Of a stretch of 64,000 nucleotides of DNA, positions 27,027 to 37,144 are shown piece after piece. Under the pieces are notes generated by a model, which saw only the letters and a program-made list of their open reading frames with translations, did no database searches and had not been told where the DNA came from. Within the stretch, counting starts at the first letter, position 1. Each line of letters opens with the position of its first letter. Made by a program: the position numbers and the translations under genes. Origin of the DNA: Tachypleus tridentatus (lineage: Eukaryota > Arthropoda > Merostomata > Xiphosura > Limulidae); NCBI RefSeq assembly GCF_004210375.1, contig NC_134833.1:24990063-25054062 (forward strand). The letters run 5' to 3'.

Positions 27027-29540
27027 CAAAAGTTAATTATAAATCAGTAGTAAAAGTCAAGCCTCATAAGTTATTCAACCTTATATGCTTGAAATATTAA
27101 AATTTAATTTATTCAATAATTAGGTATTCATATAATGGCAAGATAATTAGTAACACTATAACATAAATTTTTGTTCCTGGATAGTGTGTTATTTCTTAAT
27201 TGCTCATGTTGTAAAAGTACAGAAAATGGCCATTAGTCCCTGTAAACTTTGCTTTTGTGATGTGGATAATGAAATTTAGAAATTAACCTATTTTCTATGT
27301 GAAAATGGGAAAATTTTCACATTTTCATTAACATAAGGTCTGAATAAAACAACATATAAATCAAGATTTACATGTATTTATACTAAAGTTATACAAAAAT
27401 CAACAAAAATGTTTAGAAGTGAGTTGTTTTTTGAGATTTGGAACTGTTATGTAAATCACTTTGACGATCAGCCCTGAAATATAGTCTCCCAGCATGTTTT
27501 GTTATACACCCCAGGTCACAAAATCAAAGTTTGAAGAGAAAATAGGTCTTTCCATTTACTTTAGGCATAAGCAATTGGGAAATACTTTCTGCCCAGTAAA
27601 AGAAAAAAGTAAACATTTTGTTACATAGTGTAATTGTTAATTTAAAGAGGGGAATAGGGATATTAAAAAGAAGTATAGAAATGAGTATTAAAATGCAAAG
27701 ATTATGTTTTCAAGCCTACGACGAGAGACTTGAAGTAAAAAAACTGGGTTTGGAAATGTGTTTATATAAATATATATAATTTATGCATCTTGATTCAACT
27801 TGTTTTTGTACTTTTATTTTGATAATTCCTATTCCCTTTTTTAAATTAAGTTTTTTACTTTTCTTGTTTCTTAAGTTTTATGTCCATTTATGAAGAATAA
27901 ATTTTCAAAGTACATGAAATACATATGCAGTTTGTTGAATTACGTGTTTCTTGATAGTTTACTGGTGTATTGCCTTATTTTCCTCCCACCATTATTTACT
28001 GATCCAGGTGGTTCTGTGCTCCATGTTTCATGTTTAACAAGTTTCAAGTGCAGAGGAATCTTCTTACAACAGTGTTGTATATATTGTGTATTTATGGTCA
28101 CGCAAGCCAACTGTGATTGCAAAATAATCAACTTTTGAAAAGGTCATGGACATTTGTAGCATTCCACGTAGTATAATATAATTTAGGTTTTGGTGTGAAA
28201 TATGAAGCCAATTGTGAAACCTAAAATACACACCATTTCAATAAAGTGCTAAAATCAGTAGAATAAATCATCAGTCACAAGAGTGAGGAAATCTGTTATG
28301 ATAATTGTCTACTGTTAAAAATCTTGTTATGATAGGTGTAACAAAATCTTCATTGAGATGAAGTACAACAGTGAATCTGAAAAACAATGAAGAACAAAGA
28401 ATTTAGAAATGATAAATATTTAATGCAGAAGCTTCCAATTAATAAAATATAAGTTGCACAAATTATTTTTCAATTAATGTGAAACACTGGATTTTTTCAG
28501 TGGTGTAAAGTGAAGGACTTGGAGAAATTCTGCAGGATGAAAAATAAGGGTGCTTGAATTAAACATAAAACTACTCTATGACATTATAGATATTAGTACA
28601 TGCAGTTTTAATAGTATAAAAACTGTAACAAACATAAAATGGTTATGAGACAAGTTCCTGGAACTGAGTTGTAGTGAGAGGGTTTACCAAAGACTAATTG
28701 AGGTAACTGATTTGATACACATCAGAAAATCTAGTTACATTACAACATAAAAACTGTTGAAAGTACAAGTCCTTGCAGTGTAACATTCAATTTGTCTTTT
28801 GTATACAAGAATCAGGTTCAGATATTGTTGGAATTTGAGATTTTCACCTTTGCAGGTTGTATGTATAGATAATTCTTCTACATTTAGTAGATAAAACTGC
28901 TCATCTCAAAAGCTGCATAAAGTAAGATATAAATATTTTGTTAGTTGCAATAATGAACGTCATAAAGGTTTTGTCCATGAGTTTTGGTTGCATCAGAATG
29001 GACATGATATTTGTGTATTTTATTTTATTAATTTAACATACAATTGTAGATCAGAAAATACATAAATATTTGTGTCTTGTCATTATATTGGAATTTCTCT
29101 TTATAAATCCATCAACAGTTGTTGTGAAAATAAATGTAAACTTGAAATTATTTCGTTTGTTAGTTTGAAAATAAACACGTTTACAACTTATGGTTTTAGA
29201 AATTTTAATAGCATGGGTTTTATGTATGTGATTAATAACTCAAACTAAGATAAAAAAATTAGGTAAAAGTTTTGTTTGTAATGCTCAATGAAGAAAATAT
29301 CAGTTGTTCATCCTTACTATTAAAAATTGTGAAACTACAAGATATTAAACAAATTGCAAGTTTTTATCAGTTTGACTGTATTTTTCTAAAACTATTATTC
29401 ATTTTGATTATTGTATTTTCCTCTGTAAAATCATTACCTGTTATGTAGCTGTTAACAAATGCTTGTACACAAGAAAAATTTAATTACGTTGTAGATCTAT
29501 TTTTTTGAAAATAAAAATGTGTATTTCATACATTTTTCAG
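27027..29540. other. A/T-rich non-coding DNA, probably EIF3D intron
   Basis: No exon, RNA gene or repeat that I can support. The 82-codon frame at 27890-28138 has no family resemblance. I searched by eye for the expected upstream eIF3d residues and did not find them, so this is best read as intron leading to the exon at 29541. Confidence 0.5.
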
Positions 29541-30140
29541 ATATGTCTCACGATTCATGTTCGAGATTCATCCAAACATGCTATTCTTGGTACACAACAA
29601 TTTAAACCCAAGGAATTTGCTGACCAGATTAACCTGAACATGGACAATGCATGGGGCATTTTACGTTGTATCATTGATAACTGTATGAAGCTGAAGGAAG
29701 GAAAGTATCTCATAATGAAAGATCCAAACAAGGTAGCTTAAAGTTTTAGTATGGTATAAAAATCCAAGTGAGAAATGTGCAAGTAGAAATTTTGTAAAGA
29801 TGACTTCAGAATACATAAAGTGTTGTTGTGGTTCTTAAATTGACATTGTTTATTTACTTTTTTGAAAACAGGTTTCTTCAAACTAATCTTTTCTCCCCAA
29901 GATTTCAATAATTCTTTAGTAGGTTTGATAAACTAATAATCAAATTAATATATTTTGTGTTCAGTACAATGCTAGTTTTTAAGTTGTTTTAGTAACAAGT
30001 CACTCGTGTACTTGCAGCCTGTTATTAGATTGTATGACATTCCTGACAACACTTTTGAAACAGAGGAGGAAGAGGAAGATGACGATGATGAAGAGGATGA
30101 TGATGAAGATGAAAGGGAAGAAGAAAATGGTAGGCAATAA
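29541..30140 (+). CDS. EIF3D: Eukaryotic translation initiation factor 3 subunit D, last two coding exons (partial)
   Basis: C-terminal part of eIF3d, the cap-binding subunit of the eIF3 complex, which brings mRNA to the 40S ribosome in the cytoplasm. Exon 29541-29732 follows tttttcag and ends AAG|gtagct; exon 30018-30140 follows cttgcag and ends with TAA at 30138-30140. Recognised from the diagnostic eIF3d stretch [18 protein letters not shown], then [36 protein letters not shown] and the acidic tail of about 20 Glu/Asp that ends the protein in this family. The first A of exon 29541 would complete a Gly codon and the next bases read Tyr-Val-Ser-Arg as in the family, but one base is missing at about 29554-29555 before His-Val-Arg-Asp, so the start of the exon is out of frame as assembled. 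Upstream exons are not in the 3.2 kb to the left. A polyadenylation signal lies at 30350. Confidence 0.9.
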
Positions 30141-30349
30141 TTTCAAATATAAATATAGTAATATTAAAAGAAATAATAGTAATATTAACCATGAAATGTA
30201 TGGAGGAATTAAAAGCCTTAATATACATTTGGAATTGGTTTTAAGATTGAGTTTGCAGAGAAAGTAAATCAAACTTGAGGTAATTTAGAATCTTCGAAAG
30301 AGCAGCTATGTAGTATGATGACTTCTGACTTCATTGGAGTTCACTTTAT

Positions 30350-30355
30350 AATAAA
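30350..30355 (+). promoter_or_regulatory. EIF3D: polyadenylation signal of EIF3D
   Basis: AATAAA 210 bp after the EIF3D stop codon, the first canonical signal downstream. Not proven to be the site used. Confidence 0.5.
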
Positions 30356-32695
30356 TTGATCACAGGTTGCAATGAAACTATTGTATATAGTCACTTAGGA
30401 TTTCAGGAATGTAAGGGATTTTTGTTTTGTTGCTTTTGAAACAAAACGTTTGTCTGTGTGTTTGTGTATTTATGCCATGTTTGTTATTTAATTTCTTAAA
30501 CAAGTTTTTGGTTACATACTTCCTCTACTTGAGACTTATTTCCTCAGTCAGTTGCTTATTATGAGTCTTTAAATATAATGATTTATTAACCACTTTTTAT
30601 GGCAAGGGTTTATTATAAATCTAATTTCTTTATGATTACTGAAATGCTAAGAACTGGTTTTGTATATACTCTTTGTTAGACATTCAATTTCAACTTTGGT
30701 TCATTGCATCTTGCATTTTATTCAGGTTAGCATGTTTAAAATTGTAGCAAAACATTGATGGTTATCTAGGAAAATATTTTGTTTGAAAAAGATATGAACA
30801 AGTCTTACATATTTCAACTAAAAAAGTAAAAGTTCTTGTTTCATAAATATTGGGAAATATATGGCTTGATAGACAGTACTACTCATATATTGCACACCAT
30901 CTTTAAACTTAGATGATTTATACTGTAGAATATTTTGCTGTAGTTTACTTTTAAAAAAAGCAGAAATATTAACACCAGATTCAGTTCAAAACATATTTTC
31001 AAAATGTGATTGAGAAAGTTTATAACCCACAGAAAGATCATTGGTATTTAAGATTTTTCATTGGAAATTGGCAAGTGAGAATCATAATTTTTAAGTTTTA
31101 CTCTGTTTATAGTTTCAGCTTTTTTTTCACATGAAAAATAATATAGTACACAGTACATATATGACTACTATCATTTTTGTTCTACAGATATTTAGTACAT
31201 ATTCAATTATTAAAGAGTACGGTGTAATGCTTGACATTTTTTTTATTGATAAGAGGTGTTGAAACCATATATAAAGTAGGAATGAGCATACTTCTGGGAG
31301 ACATGTACACCTGAATTTTGTCACTTGCATTTTGTTGAAATATGCTTGATAGAGAACAGACTGCAATTCCTCTTGTTAAGCAAAGCTACATGCAATAAGA
31401 TTTTAGGTTCTGTCTTTCACAGGGCATTCTACAACATTTATAACAGCTCTCTTGAATTCATGCTGGGGTCCAAAGTTGTCTGAGTGTATTTTTAACTTAG
31501 TGTGTGGTGTGGTAAGTTTGTTTTCTGTAAATTTGAAATAATGCAAGCAGTGTTCAGTTGTTCAGAGTAGCATAATATTTCAAAACATTCATGATTTCTT
31601 TCTTTTTTTTAATTATAACTAGCGGACAATGTAAAAGCTGTTTAAAACCGCTATAGGGTGATATTCTGACTCCACCAAAGATTGAGTTTTTTCTTTCTTA
31701 CTTCTTGATATGCAAAGGAGCCCATAAGTTGAGGTGCATTCTGGTACTTGTGTGTGTGTGTTAAAAAGAATAATGCAATTATATGATAGCTTATTTTTTC
31801 TTTGTGATTTCTGTTGTAATTATTACCTTCACCTCAATGCACAGCTGGTTTCACAATGTCTTGCCTTTGCTACTACGGAGTGCTCACTATCTGAGTAAAT
31901 GGATTTACCAAAGTATCAGTGACATATTTTGTCCTCCCCTCCCAAGGTTTCTTTACAAATGAAATAACCAAATTTCATGTTCATATATGTTTTCTAAAAA
32001 AAACATTATTTCAGGTACATTTGAAGTAACTAGTCATTGAACATATGGGCCACTCTTAATTTTGGGACAAGAATTACATCAAAGTTTCATCAAAAAGTGC
32101 ATGTTGTTTGAAAGTAAAGCTACGAGATAAGATAATCACAGCTAAATAATTTTTGCAGAATTTAAATAATGTTTTTGATTTTATAAAGTATATTTAATAC
32201 TACTTGTTGTCTACATAAGGTATTCAACCTCTGATAATATAAAGCTATTGATGTTAATACTAATTTATGTATTTTTTTTATAGATGAAGTCCAGGGTTAA
32301 GCTGAGAAAGTTTTGTCCTGCAGACATGGAAGTTTTACCTTCGTAGAACAAGAAAGTAGTTCATATCTACTTGTTGTCATTGCCTTTGATTAACAACCTG
32401 AAATGTGTTTTCTGTGGTTATGGTAATTAAGTAAAACCATTTTCAAAATAAATTTGTGTTTGAGTTGATTAAATATCAGTGAGAAAACACGCATGCATGC
32501 ACACACACACACACACACACACACACAGTGCCTGTCATCTATTTTAAAATTGAGAAATTTTTGTTCTATGGATTGGTTTGATAAAAATTGCTTATAGGAT
32601 AAGATAATCAATTTTTTTAATTACCATCATTCATACTCTGTTGAAAGCACCAGTTTCTGTCTTGGAGTGAATCAGGCTGCTTTGTATCTGGTTGA
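30356..32695. other. A/T-rich intergenic DNA
   Basis: No gene I can support. Two short open stretches with splice-like borders (31423-31511 and 32284-32346) were considered and set aside because eIF3d already ends at 30140. A (CA)n microsatellite is annotated separately. Confidence 0.5.
32501..32526. repeat. (CA)n microsatellite
   Basis: Thirteen CA repeats directly after a gcatgcatg stretch. Simple-sequence repeat with no further function visible. Confidence 0.95.
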
Positions 32696-32698
32696 TAA

Positions 32699-32820
32699 CA
32701 CTGGGGAACACTCATTTTGTTGCATTTAAAAAAAGACCTTTCTATAGTCAATTTGAGTGTGTTGATTTCAAATCTGAAGTCGGTTTTTGTCTGCAAGCTA
32801 CAGATTTTATGCAATTTGAC
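32699..32820 (+). repeat. terminal inverted repeat, left arm
   Basis: Pairs with 34720-34849. Outer 14 bases match exactly (cactggggaacact); inner matches are in blocks separated by small gaps. Confidence 0.8.
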
Positions 32821-32879
32821 ATTTTTATTTATTTTTTAATTTTTCGTTATTATATGAAATTATAGGAATAGCTTATCAA

Positions 32880-34602
32880 TTTGTTTGTGTATTTTATTCA
32901 GGTAGGAATTTGCGTTTGTAACTTTATGTTTGTACACTTCATCTGGACAATCTCGCTTAATGCTCCAGCAGTAGTCAGCCATCATACTTTTGTCCCAGCC
33001 CTTGGTAGTGTTCTTCCATGACCTTTAGGTCTTGGTGGAATCGTTCTCCTTGTTCGTCTCTCACAGCCCCCAGGTTGTCAGGGAACTTATCAAGGTGGCT
33101 GTTCAGAAAATGAAGCTTGATGCTCATGTTGCACCCGAGATCATGAAAAGTGAGGAGTATTCTGTTCACAAGTTCACTGTAGTTCTCCGCCTTACTGTTT
33201 CCAAGGTAGTTCTGAACGACTGCCACAAAGGATAACCATGCTGCCTTTTCTAAAGCGGTCATCTTAGCAACAAACTGATCATCACGAATTAGGGTTCGAA
33301 TCTGTGGGCCATCAAACACGCCTGCTTTGATCTTCTCAAATGATAACCCTGGTAAAGCTGTGATGATGTGTTGGAAATATTCACCTTCGGTTTCCAGTGC
33401 CTTGACAAATTGCTTCATCAAACCTAATTTGATGTGAAGAGGAGGAAAGATGATCTTATCTCTGCTTACAATTGGGTCTTGTATGATATTTGGCATGCCT
33501 GCTTCAAGGGTGTCATGAATAGGCCAGTCCTTCTGGACCCAATGTCTGTCTCGTGCTCGGCTGTCCCACATACAGAGGAAACATGGAAACTTGGTGAAAC
33601 CTTTCTGTTGTCCAAGAAGAAAGTTGACCATCTTTAAGTCTACATAAATGATCCAATTGTGCTCATTATATTTTAATAAGTCCATGACCATTCTCTTATC
33701 ATCATAGTCTTCCCGCAAATGCACTGAGTGACCGACAGGTCCATAAACATTCCCATTATGTAAAAGAACACACTTTAGACTGCGTTTTGAACTGTCTAAA
33801 AGAGTCTCCATTCAGCAGGTCTATAATAAGGTACACCCAGTTCTTTGAGAAGCCCTTGGATGTCATGGCAGTAAACAAACTGTCTGTCTTCTGAAAAGAA
33901 GGTCACTAAAAGCTGGTCACGCTTTCTGAAATATGATACTTTAACAGAGTGATCAACAAGATTTCTGCCTTGTAATCTTGATGCCAAAAGCTCTGCTGCT
34001 TTCTTTGAAAGACCTAAATCCCGCACTAAATCATTCAGTTCAGCCTGGGGAAGAGGCTTGGGACGGGAAAGGTTCAGTGTCTGAAGAACAGTTCTCGATT
34101 GTGTACACTTTTCTGACAATTCACTGTCACAACTGTCTTGTTCGCTTGTATCATGTCCAATGTCTTTATCGTCCAATGAAGGCAAGCCTTTGAAAACTGG
34201 AACAGGAACTTCTTCAGAGTGCGGAGCAGGCGAATAGCTGAAGGAATGTTTGGATAACGTAATCTTTTGTCGGTTTTTCTTCCCAACACCCGTTGTGTTT
34301 ACCATGCAGAAATAACAGTCAGTTACATGGTTGGTGGGTTCGCTAAATCATTGGAACACCAAAATGCAGACCATTGCGTTTTCCTTTGATCCAGTCTCAA
34401 GCATTTCCTCACAATTGTGGCACACAACATGAGGAGCCCATTGCTTGTCTTGATCACCAAGATGAACTTCAAAATATGCCTTGTAGGCACGCTTGACTAA
34501 CGAGGATATGTTACGCCTCTGACGATTGAGTGTGTAGCATCCACATATGTAGCAGAAGGCATCAGGCTTGTTTCTGCAATGATATCTATTTTTGGAAGCC
34601 AT
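32880..34602 (-). pseudogene. transposon-borne zinc-finger gene of unknown function, broken
   Basis: Minus-strand gene filling the TIR element. It starts at an ATG (34602) with MASKNRYHCRNKP and a Cys-rich segment: CYICGC, then CHNC about 40 residues later and CYFC further on, likely a zinc-binding fold. The middle part has FSEDRQFVYCHDIQGLLKEL. The C-terminal half (33811-32975) is the best preserved: VDLKMVNFLLGQQKGFTKF, PCFLCMWDSRARDRHW, PPLHIKLGLMKQFVKAL, FDGPQIRTLIRDDQF, EKAAWLSF, DEQGERFHQDLKVME, and in another frame MMADYCW and KRDCPD. From memory, this family is annotated as uncharacterised protein in scattered animals (cnidarians, fishes, chelicerates). The reading frame changes at least three times (after the first Cys-rich segment, at the EWRLF junction and after the HYQG segment), so no full product is expected. 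Its place between the TIRs suggests it is the element's transposase or accessory protein; that is inference. Confidence 0.7.
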
Positions 34603-34719
34603 GTTTGATCTGAAACAAAAATAGAATGATCAAAATATTAGAAGCTATCTATATATATGGACATGAAAATGCTTATACATGGTTTACATAAGTTCACATT
34701 TGTACAATTTCATTAACCT

Positions 34720-34849
34720 CAAATTGCATACAAACTAGAGCTTGTAGAGAAAAACTAATTTCAGATTTGAAATCAGCGCCTAAAACTCCTTCAGAATCAG
34801 TTAAAATATCCAATGCAACTCAAAGTTACTGAAAAAGTGTTCCCCAGTG
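34720..34849 (-). repeat. terminal inverted repeat, right arm
   Basis: Reverse complement of the left arm, with the same outer 14 bases and the same inner islands. It precedes the start of the encoded gene, so it probably also holds its promoter. Confidence 0.8.
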
Positions 34850-34852
34850 TAA

Positions 34853-35850
34853 TACTTGCTATTTTTGGTGGCTGATTTTCTCTATGAATGGGAAAAGCTG
34901 CATTTAAATGACCATTTTCTGAGTTGCAAATGATAGTGTGGATGAGTTAAGTCCTATGAATGTGATGTAGAGGACTATTTGTGCAGGTTTCTGTTGTTGC
35001 ACATACTGAGAATGCACAGGCAGTTATGGCTGAGTAATATTCTTCTCTACTGAAGGCTGTTTGTTCCTACTGGGGTTCATCTAGCAATGAAATGATGAAT
35101 CTAAAGTGTGTGTGTGTATTGGCTCTGAATTCTTGTTTAAAAAAAGTGGCCTCCAGGATCTATTGGCTGGTCTTGTTGAGCTAGGATCAACTGAGTACTA
35201 GTGTTAGGCTTTCTCAACAGGTGTTGTAGATATTCTGTCTGATGCTGATGTATGAGTATAGTGCTCATGAAGCCTTGGTATTTATATAGTTTACTTGTTT
35301 GGCATTGTAGTGCATCCCCTTGTAGAACTTCATGATGGGTGGAATGAGGGTGCACCGAGTATTGCTTTTTATATTATGGACCCCCCAAATTCTAATAAAA
35401 ATAGCTCATTGGTAAGTGATCACACATAGAAAATTCTGAACAACAGTCTCTACTCCATTCTGTATCTGTACCTCACTTTATCATACTCCATTCCTTGTCA
35501 GACGAAAGTCTAAAATTCACAAGAGATTAGAAGAACTTACTGGCTTGATGCAGATAGCCTAGTTGCTTTGTGCCATAAAACATGAAACCAACCAACTTAC
35601 TGGCTCTCCAAAGTCAGTCAAGAAGCAACGTTCTGAGGACATCTTGATATAAACATCTACCCCAACACACAGTGAACTCCTCTTGAACTCAAACACTGAG
35701 GTTACTACCCATCTCACTTTAAATTCCTCATGAAGTGATATTGTTGATAAGGGTTTGAAGAACATCCCAAAGTTAGAGAACCTCGTAGGTTTCTCCTACC
35801 ATTTCCTTTTTACTTTTCCATTGTGTGTTACTTTTATCATATACATATTG
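34853..35850. other. unassigned low-copy DNA
   Basis: About 1 kb with no gene, RNA or repeat that I can support. Short open frames here (up to 72 codons) have no family resemblance. Confidence 0.5.
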
Positions 35851-36372
35851 GTAGGTCTCGCAAAGAGCTACTCAGTACCTCTCACTCTTTCACAGGTTTT
35901 GATATAAGTGATCCAAAAATCTAAACGCTGTGGGCTCAAGTGAAGTATCTTAGTAGCATGTGTCTATAGTCGAGCTCTTTGGTAAGACATTTTATCACGC
36001 GATCAGAGGAACTAATTGTTTAAGAGCTAGCGACAGTAACCTCATGCAGGTAACGAACGAAAAGCAGTAAGTATGTTGTAAATTAAACACTCTTCCCAAA
36101 CATATTATAGATCAGAAGCTTAAGGAAGAGGGAAGGGACGATACCCAATCTACCATTTTATGCGAACACTAAAAAAGTAGCCGCTCCAAGCAGGTGTAGC
36201 GAGCGGCGTTTCCTTACACTTTTAACCAAACCCACCATTCAAAGTTTATTTGAAAGACAAAAATAAAAATCTCCACGGGTTGTTCTCTGACTTTCGTAAT
36301 GCATGTAGGGTGCGGGATCCACACAACAGAAACAAGGTGACACCGACGATTGCACACCTTATTTAGAAGCAA

Positions 36373-36404
<32 letters not shown>

Positions 36405-37138
36405 AACTACTATAGAGAATTAAATTTTCCAACAATAACAAGAGTGTTTGATATTGCGATATCGAACGGAAAGGCAAGTAGAAAAACAAAAAAATGTTAC
36501 AAAACAGTAAAAGCAAATTTGAAAGTTTTGCAGTGAAATCAAACCTCGAAGCAAACGTCCTGAGCACAAGTAGCAAATTGGTTCGCGGCACGCTTCTGAC
36601 TCACAAAGGGTAGTAACCGAGTGTGACAGGTGCTGCGGTAGTAACTGTTGCAGTTTGAAACACACACCCTGTTCCTTTACTCATTCTGTTTCAATAACGT
36701 CAGTGAATGATCCCCAATTTTTTCAATGTACTTCGATCAATATCCATACACTTCTTTAGCGAGAGAGAAAACAGCGACTTCTGAGGCGCTATTACTAGAG
36801 GGTAACAAGCGTTTAATACTATTTTGTTGAAAGGAAGGAGGTGAGCAGGTTAATTAATGTGTATAGCCAAATGACCAATAAAACAAGGTGAAAATTAAAT
36901 TTAATAAATAATTATACTCCTGAGCTCATGTAAAAAACTAAATTCAGAAAACACATCTGTAAGTGATGGAAAATAGGCCTGTAACGAGAGGAAACCACCA
37001 TATTTTGTGTAAGTGAAAGAAAAAAAAGAAGGAAAAATCCTAACATGTGACTAAAAGACGTTTCAGACGGATCTCAGAGACCTTATTGATCAATTAAGTG
37101 TTCCACGTCGATGACACACACGCCTGTATGGGACAATT
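35851..37138 (+). repeat. decayed 5S spacer in inverted orientation (relic unit R1)
   Basis: Reverse-oriented, diverged homologue of the array spacer. It starts at ggtaggtctcgcaaagagct, the segment just downstream of a 5S terminator, and runs through recognisable spacer blocks to cacacacgcctgt near 37122. The 5S gene that should precede it is lost. It shares with relic R2 (40330-40695) a stretch near catgcaagtaacgaacgaaa that present array units lack, so both relics descend from an older form of the unit. The (TG)n at 36381 lies where the active spacer has a tatgtatgtac stretch. Confidence 0.85.
36381..36404. repeat. (TG)n microsatellite inside relic spacer
   Basis: Twelve TG repeats following tatatat, at the place where the active spacer (minus strand) has atatgtatgtac. 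Likely grown from that seed after the unit stopped being homogenised. Confidence 0.9.
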
Positions 37139-37144
37139 TCTAAC

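Larger units (their letters stand above)
32699..34849 (-). mobile_element. DNA transposon with long imperfect TIRs and TAA target duplication
   Basis: Both ends are inverted copies of one sequence starting cactggggaacact. The resemblance continues inward for about 120-130 bp with gaps, with matching islands gatttcaaatctgaa and tatgcaatttga in both arms. TAA flanks both ends (32696-32698 and 34850-34852), giving a 3-bp target duplication. Inside is a single intron-less minus-strand gene, broken in several places. CAC termini with a 3-bp duplication recall the CACTA/CMC group, but the encoded protein shows no transposase signature that I recognise, so the superfamily stays open. The divergence between its two ends and the broken gene say it is old and immobile. 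Confidence 0.75.

Noticed and set aside
27890-28138. 82-codon frame as a possible upstream EIF3D exon
   Set aside because: None of its three frames shows the residues expected before the Tyr-Val-Ser-Arg segment of eIF3d.
31423-32346. Two stretches (31423-31511, 32284-32346) with good splice-like borders that keep frame with the EIF3D exon at 30018
   Set aside because: eIF3d ends in its acidic tail and a TAA directly after that tail is in frame at 30138-30140. The added residues have no match to the family, so the coincidence of borders is not enough.
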